Counted from the first letter of the stretch, positions 10,001 to 17,065 are shown. The stretch: DNA of 64,000 nt from Ardenticatenaceae bacterium (GCA_020634315.1 JACKBV010000006.1:62001-126000), one strand, 5' to 3'. Notes: a model not told the origin generated them from the sequence alone. Program-made: numbers and translations.

Positions 10001-10775
10001 TCCGGAGGAACCGGCCGCACTGGAAGTGACGAACAGCATCATTTACAACAATGGCTGGTCTATTGTTGTGGATCGGGCTGGCAGTGTTGCGGTGAGCTAT
10101 TCGGATGTGCAGGATGGCTGGACGGGTACGGGGAATTTGGATGTGCCACCGTTGTTTGTAGACGCGGTGGCTGGTGATTACCATTTGTTGGACACGTCGC
10201 CGTGCATTGATGCGGGCACGGCCGTTTCCCTTGACCACGACTTCGAGGGCGACCTGCGTCCGCTCTATGACGGATATGACATGGGGGTGGACGAAGTAGC
10301 CGACATTTCGGTGGTCATTCCGCCGTCCGGCGGCACGCTGCAAGTGCCAGACGGCAGTCACCTGGACTTTCCTGCCGGAGCATTTACGGAGGCGGTCACG
10401 GTGACGTACAGCCCACGCGTGCCAACGGACACGGGCATGTTGGTTGGGCCAAATGTGTTCTTTGAGGTAACGGCCGTTTACGTAGCCAGCGGCTTACCGG
10501 CAGACCTTGCCACCGGGGCGACCTATCAGATGACCGTTTTCTACAACGAGGCGAGCTTGCCGCCTGCTGTCAATGAGGAAGACCTCATTCTGATGGGCTG
10601 GATTGGCGACCCGACCGGCTGGATTGGCGACCCGACTGGCTGGATTGGCGACCCAACCAGTGTCGTTAACCCGGAGATGAACACGGTGACTGCGACACCG
10701 GATGGTCTTGGTTTATGGGCGATCCTGGTGCCGCCAGAACACAATTTGTACTTGCCGGTGATTGTTGGGAATTAG
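4020..10775 (+). CDS. Giant secreted beta-propeller / beta-helix protein
   Basis: About 2251 residues, predicted exported. The ATG at 4020 is preferred over an upstream in-frame ATG at 3972 because AGGAG lies 7 bases before it and it places a signal sequence (hydrophobic core about 18-40, then APALASG) at the N-terminus. Residues about 60-735 carry at least eleven Asp-box motifs (such as SSDGGFTW, SLDGGLTW, SSDGGQTW) of the sortilin/BNR propeller type. Two copies follow of a module built from a right-handed beta-helix start (DPGNPCRTI / DPGDPCRTV), a GH43/GH32-like propeller with repeated TSPDGITWTR-type motifs, and a long Gly/Asn-rich parallel beta-helix. The C-terminus has a ZU5-like segment, three WIGDPTG repeats and the tail NLYLPVIVGN. 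A surface or matrix carbohydrate-binding or adhesive role is inferred; no catalytic residues were identified. Confidence 0.85.
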   Translation: MREPSATQPSVGRPLWSVGLMCIVFLLLLLLLYGLQSAAPALASGSSTADRPLHRVSTSFVHLVKSHMVTGSDTWSPVDNLVFNGGQVLGVAAHPTISGTLYAAVSNVDSYDSSPSTLYKSEDGGASWVAVLETMQQLYSVAAAGSNVYAGAFNTGDTHAVLYASQDSGITWMPVLTLTNRGVFPSISVAAFDPDTAVAGGWAYDNSGEQSGRVYRTGDGGLTWNEVLRVTYPGSEGQIDAVMIHPITPTLVYAAVRDTFTGDSSIYRSSDGGFTWSAAFLVPGAQVMSFAANTLMPEMIYAGTGSTPMTGGPSQTYRSLDGGLTWTAVFTEAGGDLLFVPPTSVFAAPNWGQIWYSDQSGEPGTWISLGNTPGVASFTADLLANALYVGTYDQGVSKSSDNGLVWNPANNNIWTPVTARNVVVDPLDANTLFVAGRQAGGWLSDDGTASWTQVMFRDTLAFAINPANDNVVYAGVSSCNDAVVQRSSDGGLTYTPVYTPSFFAPDCSNGSAEVYATAVSQSSPNIVYAAGVQWPAGGSSEAFVARSLDNGFTWNAVWSLPASSRGTSLAIDPLNANVIFAGGEDCSSGPCEGVVYRSDNGGVNWNQVLSTEHTVKSIVIDWANSDNVYVADEGYEVRKSSDGGDTWTVILANWLPPDYPPSGDQLAIDPNLPNHIYVAGWGYIGESSDGGQTWSRWDAPINNGMPPMPPNVLAVDYGFPVQTLYSGPNGLYAYTRAAPQFGNRYVAISGTDDLNACTDPGNPCRTIAYAVSIANPGEIIRVAQGTYLENLTINKSLTLEGGYEAVGWTRNIDLYETIIDGSNSPTIPGDWDGSWMFAPTVISDTGAFRMWFSGSDDFGNSSQGEATSLDGVTWTKNPGNPLLPGFETAVLKEGPSDYKMWVSRDGGIYRAVSADGLVWVDDPPYPVFTNPPDQNAWDSNGGADPDVIFVGGLYYMVYNGFDANNDIVQIGLATSPDGVNWTRYGTEPVLPVGAPGSWDEYRLADPQIIFNGATFEMWYSAFDYGDNRLIGYATSPDGFTWTKFGPPVFGGGDPGAWDEGHVGNQAIYFDGAGYHMWYTSNSQIGYATSPDGITWTRYANNPVLLPGAGTQWGDHPVFFDYGSDGAVLDGFSVTGGDACQEGGGGGVLIKSAGVTIASSYIHHNNAAGACGGGGVEVNGGGASVTILDSEIVANEANDGGGVILWEGATAVIDNSIISNNIARSGGAGGINAGYGSDLTLTDSILSGNAAYGAGGGLIVDEEAVATISGSIVRDNVTDDQGGGIWHKGTLSIASSWIVNNSARGDGGGISSCCSDSGGDLTMVNTVVADNDGRNGGLSPFWRGSLTNVTVVNNHCSRDGCVGGVGAWTSDAQDMHIIVNSILYGNDGYDLQGEEAYQDVSYSNVGQGVWPGVGNISALPWFVDAAAGDYHLLGWSPMINAGTLSGAPGYDIDGDVRPQGSGIDMGADEFVGVVVPNSGPRFVATTGSETATKLCLDPGDPCRTVSHAAAVANDGEMVLVAGGSYVENVAVERPLTISGGYNSTTWVQNLDLYKTILDGSSSQTVPGDWDGAGVRYPMVLEDGGTYHMWYNGVDGGVGYATSSDGITWTRVGTAPVLSKGQDNEWDNRGIESPFVFQQSPTSYMMWYSGFGYDDSCAIGLATSSDGLTWTKEGSNPVLSPGSETWNNACVLHPSVLYEGGLYKMWFISLGDDGNGEQPYLGYITSADGITWDWQDAMPLFGRSWEEWMWRPLVHHEGNLYKMWYSVWEWEGGAQIAFATSVDGVTWNRLNAPVLGGTMGEWDEDFAADPAIWFDGATYHMWFDNEEAIGLALSADGYDWTKWAGNPVFTAGVPTAWGDPVVQVADKASGTVLDGLTIRGGDGQYGGGVYLEDADLTIQNSIIRDNYADGSPSSQGGGGVVIFGGGYSYLTIRDSQIIHNSVGTGASGVRVHSNGYLEMVNTLVADNSGDMAVHLNAGASLLHVTITGNDGGVFINPEEPAALEVTNSIIYNNGWSIVVDRAGSVAVSYSDVQDGWTGTGNLDVPPLFVDAVAGDYHLLDTSPCIDAGTAVSLDHDFEGDLRPLYDGYDMGVDEVADISVVIPPSGGTLQVPDGSHLDFPAGAFTEAVTVTYSPRVPTDTGMLVGPNVFFEVTAVYVASGLPADLATGATYQMTVFYNEASLPPAVNEEDLILMGWIGDPTGWIGDPTGWIGDPTSVVNPEMNTVTATPDGLGLWAILVPPEHNLYLPVIVGN
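10596..10658 (+). repeat. Three tandem 21-bp repeats coding GWIGDPT
   Basis: Three in-frame 21-base units (10596-10616, 10617-10637, 10638-10658) differ at one or two bases and code for GWIGDPT three times near the C-terminus of the giant secreted protein. This is a coding minisatellite that could expand or contract without shifting frame. Confidence 0.95.
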
Positions 10776-10790
10776 AAGAATGGTTGCTGG

Positions 10791-10827
10791 GCAGACATCC
10801 GAATTAGTCGGATGTCTGCCTTTGTTC
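10791..10827 (+). terminator. Terminator after the giant secreted protein
   Basis: Perfect 12-bp stem GCAGACATCCGA / TCGGATGTCTGC (10791-10802 with 10808-10819), five-base loop, followed by CTTTGTTC. It lies 15 bases past the stop codon and separates this gene from the convergent ilvD. Confidence 0.85.
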
Positions 10828-10866
10828 AGGTTGAGAAAACGGCCGTTTCTGGCGAGAAACGGCCGT

Positions 10867-12546
10867 TTACATATCCGTCACACACCCTTCAGAAGCGGAC
10901 TGGACATTCTTGATGTACTTGTACAATGTGCCGCGCGTCGCTTTATACGGCGGCATAGTCCAGGCCGCACGGCGCTGTGCCAGTTCTGCGTCGCTCAAGG
11001 CGACATCAAGCGTGCGCTTTTGCGCGTCAATGGTGATTTGATCGCCATTGCGTATCAGGGCAATTGGCCCGCCTTCTTGCGCTTCCGGGCAAATGTGACC
11101 GACGATGAAGCCATGACTGCCGCCAGAGAAACGGCCGTCTGTCAACAGCGCCACATCCTTGCCCAAACCCGCGCCCATAATGGCACTTGTTGGCGTCAAC
11201 ATCTCCGGCATGCCAGGGCCGCCCTTCGGCCCCTCATAGCGAATGACAATGACATCCCCTTTCTGGATTTCGCCCGCTTCCAGCCCCGCCAGCATCGCCT
11301 CTTCCGAGTCATACACCCGTGCTGTGCCGTTGAAGGTTAACCCTTCTTTGCCCGTAATCTTTGCGACAGCACCTTCCGGAGCCAGATTGCCGCGCAAAAT
11401 CTGGATGTGACCCGTAGACTTGATCGGCTTGTCCAATGGCTGAATGATTTCTTGTCCGGCAGCCAGATTCGGTACATCGGCCAGATTTTCCGCCACCGTT
11501 TTGCCGGTAACGGTGAGGCAATCGCCGTGCAGATAGCCATTGTCCAGCAAATATTTCATCACGGCCGGCGTGCCGCCAACCTTGTGCAAATCTTCCATCA
11601 CGAAACGGCCGCTTGGCTTCAAATCGGCCAAAAACGGCACACGGTCACTCACCGCCTGGAAATCTTCAATCGTGAGTGCGATGCCCCCCGTTTTTGCCAT
11701 AGCAATCAGGTGCAGCACTGCATTCGTCGAACCACCCAAGGCCATCACCACGACCATCGCGTTTTCAAACGCTGCCCGCGTCATGATGTCGCTTGGTTTA
11801 ATGTCCCGCTCCAGCAGCAGGCGCATAGCTTTGCCTGCCTGCACACATTCATCCAGCTTTTCTTGTGATTCCGCCGGATACGAGGCGCTGTAAGGCAGGC
11901 TCATACCCAACGCTTCAATTGCCGAGGCCATTGTGTTGGCGGTGTACATGCCACCACACGCGCCAGGGCCAGGGCAAGCGTAGCGTACAATCTCTTGCCG
12001 TTCCTCGTCCGTGATTTTGCCCGCGATGTATTCGCCATAACTTTGAAAGGCGGAAACAATGTCTAGTTTGTCATCCTTCACGGTGCAGCCAGCGCGAATT
12101 GTGCCGCCATAAACCATAATTGCCGGGCGATCCAGCCGTGACATCGCCATGATGCAGCCGGGCATGTTTTTGTCGCAGCCGGGCAGGGCAACGAGGCCAT
12201 CATACCATTGTGCGGCCATCATCGTTTCGATGGAGTCGGCGATGATTTCGCGGGATTGCAGCGAGTAACTCATGCCATCTGTGCCCATGCTGATGCCATC
12301 GCTGACGCCAATGGTGTTAAAGCGCATCCCGACCAAGTCAGATGCTTCGACCCCCTCTTTGACTTTGGCTGCAAGGTCAAGCAGGTGCATATTGCAGGTG
12401 TTGCCTTCATACCAAACAGAGGCAATGCCAATTTGTGCCTTGTCCATGTCGGCTTCATTCATGCCCGTGCCGTAGAGCATCGCCTGCGACGCTCCTTGCG
12501 CTTTTGGTTGCGTGATGCGGGAACTGTATTTATTAAGCTGAGTCAT
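10867..12546 (-). CDS. ilvD: Dihydroxy-acid dehydratase
   Basis: Fe-S dehydratase of branched-chain amino-acid synthesis; converts 2,3-dihydroxy-3-methylbutanoate (and the methylpentanoate) to the 2-oxo acids. Its 559 residues are full length. Motifs seen: GCDKNMPGC (cluster Cys), ACPGPGACGGMYTANTM, GGSTNAVLHL, DGRFSGGSHGF and GPIALIRNGD. The ATG is preceded by AAGGAGAAGAG. It stands alone here; no other ilv or leu genes are adjacent. Its stop codon abuts two ACGGCCGT palindromes. Confidence 0.97.
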   Translation of the reverse strand: MTQLNKYSSRITQPKAQGASQAMLYGTGMNEADMDKAQIGIASVWYEGNTCNMHLLDLAAKVKEGVEASDLVGMRFNTIGVSDGISMGTDGMSYSLQSREIIADSIETMMAAQWYDGLVALPGCDKNMPGCIMAMSRLDRPAIMVYGGTIRAGCTVKDDKLDIVSAFQSYGEYIAGKITDEERQEIVRYACPGPGACGGMYTANTMASAIEALGMSLPYSASYPAESQEKLDECVQAGKAMRLLLERDIKPSDIMTRAAFENAMVVVMALGGSTNAVLHLIAMAKTGGIALTIEDFQAVSDRVPFLADLKPSGRFVMEDLHKVGGTPAVMKYLLDNGYLHGDCLTVTGKTVAENLADVPNLAAGQEIIQPLDKPIKSTGHIQILRGNLAPEGAVAKITGKEGLTFNGTARVYDSEEAMLAGLEAGEIQKGDVIVIRYEGPKGGPGMPEMLTPTSAIMGAGLGKDVALLTDGRFSGGSHGFIVGHICPEAQEGGPIALIRNGDQITIDAQKRTLDVALSDAELAQRRAAWTMPPYKATRGTLYKYIKNVQSASEGCVTDM

Positions 12547-12597
12547 CTCTTCTCCTTATCTTTTCGAATTACTGTAAGCTCTTGCCGATAATCGCTA

Positions 12598-13662
12598 CTA
12601 GGGGAGCAGGGTTTCGTCAAAAAAGGTGATCATGCGTGTGGCATATTCATCTGGGCGCTGTGTTGGCCCATCACAATGATATGCTTCGGGGATGAGCCAT
12701 ATTTCGCTGTTGGCACCGGCAAATTGTGCCATATAGGCAACGTATTGCTCTTCACTGCCGAAGTATGGATGAGGTATGCCACCGGCAACCATCATGATTG
12801 GACGTGGGGCAATTGTCCCAATGATGGTGATCATGGGTGGAGGCGCTTCGATACCCAACCGCTGCGCATACATCTTATCGAGGATGTGGTTGGATATGTA
12901 GGCCAGTCCTGTGGCCCAATTGTCTGGTTGGGGGATGTCGGCGCTGGTAATGCTCGATGGCCCATCGGCCCACACGGCGCGAATTTGTGGGTAGTAGGCT
13001 GCGCCTTGCAAGGCGATTTGCCCGCCAATGGAGCAACCGGCAATGCCGATGCGGTCTGGAAATACGTCGAATTGCCTTTGTAGATAAGACAGTGCGCCGC
13101 CAACGTCGGCGGCGTCTTCCCAGCCGTAAGAGCGGTGGTCGCCGCCACTTTCGCCAGAGGCACGCTCATCGTACATCAGGATGCCATATCCGGCAGCATA
13201 TAGCTGTTCGGCGTGCCAGCGCATGCTGAGCCGGTTGCTGCCATAGCCGTGTAACAGAATGACGGCGGCGCCGTTTTGCGAAGGAACATACCAACCAGAG
13301 AGAATGGGGCCTTCTTCACCGCTGAAATAGGCGTCTTTTACGGGAAATGGCAGGTCGGCGGGTATTTCTACCTGGCTGGGGGTAGGGGAGGTGTCGTGGA
13401 TGACGGCCTGATAATCAATGTAGACCATGACGCCGAGGCCGATGAAGGTGAAGGCGGCGAGGGCAAACAGGGCGAGGCGAAGTATGTAGCGGGTGGTGTG
13501 CCAGAGGCGTCGGAATGGGGTAGACGGGGGTGGGGAAACGGCCGTTTCCTTCTTTCGCCCACGCCATCGCTGCCACAAATAGAGCAGCGCAAACCAAACC
13601 AATACCAATCCAATCAGCACAAGCCACTGTTCAATAGGAATTTTGCGCAAGTTCGCCATCAT
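12598..13662 (-). CDS. Membrane-anchored alpha/beta hydrolase
   Basis: 354 residues. The N-terminus has two hydrophobic segments (about 13-30 and 60-82) separated by a basic linker, so the hydrolase domain probably faces outward. The alpha/beta-hydrolase core shows the oxyanion strand LLHGYGSN, the nucleophile elbow GCSIGG (Ser), YDERASGES and a late His in PEAYHCDG. It resembles the peptidase S9/S15-like or dienelactone-hydrolase-like group; the substrate is unknown. A second ATG three bases on is equally possible. A separate hydrolase gene lies upstream on the same strand. Confidence 0.85.
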   Translation of the reverse strand: MMANLRKIPIEQWLVLIGLVLVWFALLYLWQRWRGRKKETAVSPPPSTPFRRLWHTTRYILRLALFALAAFTFIGLGVMVYIDYQAVIHDTSPTPSQVEIPADLPFPVKDAYFSGEEGPILSGWYVPSQNGAAVILLHGYGSNRLSMRWHAEQLYAAGYGILMYDERASGESGGDHRSYGWEDAADVGGALSYLQRQFDVFPDRIGIAGCSIGGQIALQGAAYYPQIRAVWADGPSSITSADIPQPDNWATGLAYISNHILDKMYAQRLGIEAPPPMITIIGTIAPRPIMMVAGGIPHPYFGSEEQYVAYMAQFAGANSEIWLIPEAYHCDGPTQRPDEYATRMITFFDETLLP

Positions 13663-13697
13663 GCTTCCCTCAACAGTCTCCTGGCGGTTCAGGAGGT

Positions 13698-14486
13698 TTA
13701 TGTGTCGCCATCATGAGAATTTCCTTGCAAGTTAGCCAGGAAGGTTTGCACAGCGGTGGCAACGGCCGTTGGTTGTTCCAGCGTCATCATGTGCCCGGCT
13801 GACGATAACGTGATCAGCTGCGCGTCATGGATATGTTCGGCCATGAATTGGCTAAACTTCAGCGGCGTCATTTTGTCCTCTGTGCCACCAATGATCAAAG
13901 TGGGCACGTTGATTTCGGCTAATTTGCTGCGCACATCAAAGGTGTTGCAGGCGACAAAATCGGCGTGCAGCACAGCGGGTGCTGTTTGTCGCAGCCGTTC
14001 CAGGGCAAGCTGACGCATGGCGGTGGGGATGTGGGCGGCCCATTCGTGCTGGGCGACGAAGGCGGTCGCGGCATCGAAATCGTGTAATGCCTGGTCGAGA
14101 ATGGCGGGGGAAACGGGCAGTCGCGCACCGCTGCCGATGAGGATGAGTCCGACAAGCTGCGGCAGATGACGCAAGCCCAATTCCTGGGCAATGGCACCAC
14201 CCATCGAGTGTCCGGCAACGACGACATTGTTTAATGGCAGCGATGTGAGGAAATCGGCGATGCTGTCTGCGTAGGCGGTGACGGTGTCATAGCCAGGAAG
14301 GGCGGAACGGCCGTGTCCGGGGAGGTCGAGTGTGTAAACGGCCGTGTTCGGCAAACGGCGCAACTCGGCCGGCCAATCCAGATGTGTCCCGCCTGCTCCA
14401 TGCACCAGCAGCAAGGCTGGTTTATCCTCTGGGCCACGCTGCTGCGTGTAAAACAATCTGTGCTCATTAACTGTTAAGTATGGCAT
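13698..14486 (-). CDS. Alpha/beta hydrolase (soluble)
   Basis: 262-residue alpha/beta hydrolase of the pimeloyl/lactone-esterase type. Seen: LLVHGAGGTH (oxyanion), DLPGHGRS, nucleophile elbow AGHSMGGA (Ser), acid in GGTEDKMTP and catalytic His in SSAGHMMTLEQP. There is no signal peptide, so it is probably cytosolic. It lies 35 bases upstream of the membrane hydrolase on the same strand and may be co-transcribed. The substrate cannot be assigned. Confidence 0.9.
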   Translation of the reverse strand: MPYLTVNEHRLFYTQQRGPEDKPALLLVHGAGGTHLDWPAELRRLPNTAVYTLDLPGHGRSALPGYDTVTAYADSIADFLTSLPLNNVVVAGHSMGGAIAQELGLRHLPQLVGLILIGSGARLPVSPAILDQALHDFDAATAFVAQHEWAAHIPTAMRQLALERLRQTAPAVLHADFVACNTFDVRSKLAEINVPTLIIGGTEDKMTPLKFSQFMAEHIHDAQLITLSSAGHMMTLEQPTAVATAVQTFLANLQGNSHDGDT

Positions 14487-14651
14487 GGCATAAGTTTAAC
14501 TCACCCCGTCATTCCCGTCAGCCCATTGCCCCTTCTCCACGTAGGCAATTCATAGGTTGTACGCCTACTTTGCGCCCGCTAAAATCGAGTCGCGGAAACC
14601 CGCGAAAACGTCTAGAGAGTACGGATTATTATTCGCATTTCATAACCACTC

Positions 14652-14668
14652 AACGCCGTACAGGCGTT
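14652..14668 (+). promoter_or_regulatory. Small hairpin in the murA leader
   Basis: AACGCC / GGCGTT (14652-14657 with 14663-14668) with a 5-base loop, 30 bases before the murA ATG and just ahead of the AAGGAG ribosome site. Function unknown. Confidence 0.3.
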
Positions 14669-14697
14669 AGGTTTCCACTAAAGGAGCTGAACTGAAC

Positions 14698-15990
14698 ATG
14701 AGCAAGTTTATCATTGAAGGGGGACATCCTCTCAACGGCACTATTACAGCCAGTGGCAATAAAAACGCGGCACTAAAACTGCTGCCAGCGTGTCTGCTCA
14801 CCAAAGAACCCATTGTCTTGCATAACATTCCTGATATTCAAGACGTGCGCAATACCATTGCCATTCTCCAAGATTTGGGTGTCGTGGTTGAGAATGTCGG
14901 CGAGGGCAGTTGGCGTATACAGGCCAATAACATTGCCAAAACCGATCTCGATCCAGAACTGGCAGCCCGTATTCGCGCCTCGTTTGTTTTGTCGGGGCCG
15001 ATGTTGGCACGCATGGGGCGCATCACACTGCCTTTGCCCGGCGGTGATGTGATTGGCGGCCGTCCGCTCGATACGCATATTCGGGCGTTAGAGGCATTGG
15101 GCGCTAAAGTTAAACTGTTGAATCGCGGCATTTTCCAGATGACGGCTAAAGAGTTGCAGGGCGCGGGCTATTTGCTGCTGCCGGAGGCGAGTGTTACAGC
15201 GACTGAAAACACAGTAATGGCGGCTGTCCTGGCTGATGGCGAAACCGTAATTGACAATGCCGCTTGTGAGCCGCATGTGCGCGATTTGTGCTTTTTCCTA
15301 AATCAGATGGGCGCAAATATTGAAGGAGTTGGCACAAACCGGCTCATCATTCATGGTGTTTCGCAGTTGCATGGAACGGAATACACGATTGGCGCAGATT
15401 TCATGGAAGTGGGGAGCTTTATTGGGGCAGCGGCCGTTACCGGCGGTGAAGTGCGCATTAAACGAGCCGATCCACAATATTTGGGCATGATTCGCCTTGT
15501 TTATGACAAGTTGGGTGTGCAGTTTGAAGTAGATGGCGACGATGTCATTGTGCCCGCTTACCAGCCGCTTGCCATTAAATCGGCATTGAGCGGCCGTATG
15601 CTTGAGGTGAAGCCCATGCCCTGGCCCGGTTTTCCGCCAGACTTGATGAGTATTTTGGTCGTGATGGCAACTCAGGCTAAAGGTTCTGTGCTGTTGCACG
15701 ATTGGATGTATGAAAGTCGGTTCTTTTTTGTAGACCACCTCAACTTTATGGGAGCACGCACCGTTTTATGCGATCCCCATCGCTTGATTGTGGAAGGGCA
15801 GTCAACTTTGTATGCCAGCCCGCATGGTGTGCCCAGTCCGGACATTCGCGCCGGGATGGCTTTGGTAATCGCCGCTTTGTGCGCCAAAGGAACGAGTACC
15901 ATCCATAATATTCAGCAAATTGATCGCGGTTATGAGCAGATTGAGACGAAGTTGCAGGCTTTAGGGGCGCATATTCAACGCATTGATTGA
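14698..15990 (+). CDS. murA: UDP-N-acetylglucosamine 1-carboxyvinyltransferase
   Basis: First committed step of peptidoglycan synthesis: transfers enolpyruvate from PEP to UDP-GlcNAc in the cytosol. The 430 residues are full length, with SGNKNAALK near the start (Lys22), RASFVLSGP, GGRPLDTH and GYEQIETKL at the C-terminus. The loop residue that is Cys115 in E. coli is Asp117 here (PGGDVIGGRP, codon GAT at 15046-15048). That substitution is known from mycobacterial and chlamydial MurA and gives intrinsic fosfomycin insensitivity, because the drug alkylates the Cys. The AAGGAG ribosome site is well placed. A free-standing gene, 11 codons past a small hairpin. Confidence 0.97.
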   Translation: MSKFIIEGGHPLNGTITASGNKNAALKLLPACLLTKEPIVLHNIPDIQDVRNTIAILQDLGVVVENVGEGSWRIQANNIAKTDLDPELAARIRASFVLSGPMLARMGRITLPLPGGDVIGGRPLDTHIRALEALGAKVKLLNRGIFQMTAKELQGAGYLLLPEASVTATENTVMAAVLADGETVIDNAACEPHVRDLCFFLNQMGANIEGVGTNRLIIHGVSQLHGTEYTIGADFMEVGSFIGAAAVTGGEVRIKRADPQYLGMIRLVYDKLGVQFEVDGDDVIVPAYQPLAIKSALSGRMLEVKPMPWPGFPPDLMSILVVMATQAKGSVLLHDWMYESRFFFVDHLNFMGARTVLCDPHRLIVEGQSTLYASPHGVPSPDIRAGMALVIAALCAKGTSTIHNIQQIDRGYEQIETKLQALGAHIQRID

Positions 15991-16041
15991 TGATATTGGC
16001 GTTGTTCATAATAGTTTGTTATGTTCAACGTCAATAATTAT

Positions 16042-16070
16042 TTGCTCTGCTCTGGTGGTTTAGGTATAAT
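16042..16070 (+). promoter_or_regulatory. Sigma70-type promoter of the rpmH operon
   Basis: TTGCTC (16042-16047), exactly 17 bases, then a perfect TATAAT (16065-16070). Transcription would start near 16077, about 120 bases before rpmH. Confidence 0.75.
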
Positions 16071-16151
16071 CTTCTGTCGCTTTGCATTGCAAGAATGTTG
16101 GTTGTTGCATGCTTGGTGAGCAGTTAACTTTTCAGATATGACACCATTCCA

Positions 16152-16177
16152 CAGGGCTATCAGCCCTGGTTTTTTTG
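16152..16177 (+). terminator. Terminator-like hairpin inside the rpmH leader (possible attenuator)
   Basis: CAGGGCT / AGCCCTG (16152-16158 with 16162-16168) with a 3-base loop, then G and a run of seven T. It lies between the rpmH promoter and the rpmH ribosome site, only about 12 bases before AGGAG, so it would stop or pause transcripts before the operon. murA, which ends 160 bases upstream, may also use it. Confidence 0.7.
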
Positions 16178-16194
16178 TCAAGGAGAATTAAAGA

Positions 16195-16419
16195 ATGACG
16201 AAGCGTACCTATCAACCAAAAATTCGTCGCCGCATGCGTGTGCATGGTTTTCGGGCGCGGATGAAAACGAAGGGTGGCCGTGATGTGTTGAAAGCACGCC
16301 GCGCGAAAGGCCGTAGTGCCTTGACCGTGAGCATGAATGAACACGTGAAGCGTATTAACTGGAACGGGACATCTGCAACTGCTTATCGTTCGGTGAAACG
16401 ATATGGTGGTGGCAAGTAA
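16195..16419 (+). CDS. rpmH: 50S ribosomal protein L34 with C-terminal extension
   Basis: Residues 1-46 are a canonical bL34 (MTKRTYQPKIRRR, then HGFRARMKTKGGRDVL, then RRAKGRSALTVS), a small basic protein of the large subunit. The family normally ends there at 44-47 residues; this one continues 28 residues in frame (MNEHVKRINW to YRSVKRYGGGK) to 74 residues. The extension is basic and ends GGGK. AAGGAGAATTAAAGA gives a good ribosome site. First gene of the conserved rpmH-rnpA-yidD-yidC-jag order. Confidence 0.95.
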   Translation: MTKRTYQPKIRRRMRVHGFRARMKTKGGRDVLKARRAKGRSALTVSMNEHVKRINWNGTSATAYRSVKRYGGGK

Positions 16420-16450
16420 GCAGTTAGTTGCCTGATGACTACGTTGTGGA

Positions 16451-16828
16451 ATGCTGCAAAAACCGTTTAGATTGCGGCGTTCGGTTGACGTAAAACGGGT
16501 TAGACAACAGGGCAAAGGTTGGCGCCACCCCCTGGCTATTTTACTCGTGACAAAAAGTGATCAAGATGTGAGCCGCTTTGCTTTTATTGCCAGTCGTGGC
16601 GTGGGCAAGGCGGTTGTGCGTAACCGGGCAAGACGCCTGCTGCGCGAGTCTGTGCGCTTGCACATGGACGAGGTGATGGCAGGTTGGGATTGTTTGTTTA
16701 TTGCGCGGGCGGCGACGGCAGGGGCTTCGTTTGCAGATGTGGAAACGGCCGTTTTGCAGTTGTTGTCGCGCGCGCATTTGCTTGATCACAATGCGCCTGA
16801 GCGTCACGAGGAGCAGTCAAACACATGA
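16451..16828 (+). CDS. rnpA: Ribonuclease P protein component
   Basis: Protein subunit of RNase P, assisting 5' maturation of tRNA precursors. 125 residues with FRLRRSVDVKRV at the N-terminus and the diagnostic basic helix RNRARRLLRES. It begins 31 bases after rpmH and its last four bases overlap the yidD start (ATGA), indicating translational coupling. It carries an in-frame ACGGCCGT site (ETAVLQ). Confidence 0.96.
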   Translation: MLQKPFRLRRSVDVKRVRQQGKGWRHPLAILLVTKSDQDVSRFAFIASRGVGKAVVRNRARRLLRESVRLHMDEVMAGWDCLFIARAATAGASFADVETAVLQLLSRAHLLDHNAPERHEEQSNT

Positions 16829-17034
16829 AACGTGTGGTGTTGTTATTGATTCGCTTTTATCAAAAATATATCTCACCGATATTCCCCCCCAGCTGTCGTT
16901 TTACGCCGACTTGTTCACATTATGGATATGAAGCGATTGAGAAGTATGGTTTGTTGAAAGGGGGCTGGTTAGCCGTAAAGCGAATTGGTCGTTGTCACCC
17001 TTTTAATCCTGGTGGATATGATCCTGTTCCGTAA
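16825..17034 (+). CDS. yidD: Membrane protein insertion efficiency factor
   Basis: 69-residue YidD. Seen: LLIRFYQKYISP, the Cys-containing FPPSCRFTPTCSHYGYEAI and RIGRCHPFNPGGYDPVP, all characteristic of the family. It sits at the inner face of the membrane and aids YidC/Sec insertion. ATGA overlap with rnpA. Confidence 0.97.
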   Translation: MKRVVLLLIRFYQKYISPIFPPSCRFTPTCSHYGYEAIEKYGLLKGGWLAVKRIGRCHPFNPGGYDPVP

Positions 17035-17065
17035 TTGTCTCAATTGATGACACGGAGGTACTCCT

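Noticed and set aside
14577..14640. tRNA-like fold in the murA leader
   Set aside because: Only a short CGCGG/CCGCG hairpin; no cloverleaf, T-loop or anticodon arm could be drawn.
16138..16191. 17-codon leader peptide ORF overlapping the rpmH leader hairpin
   Set aside because: No ribosome site before its ATG and no runs of regulatory codons.
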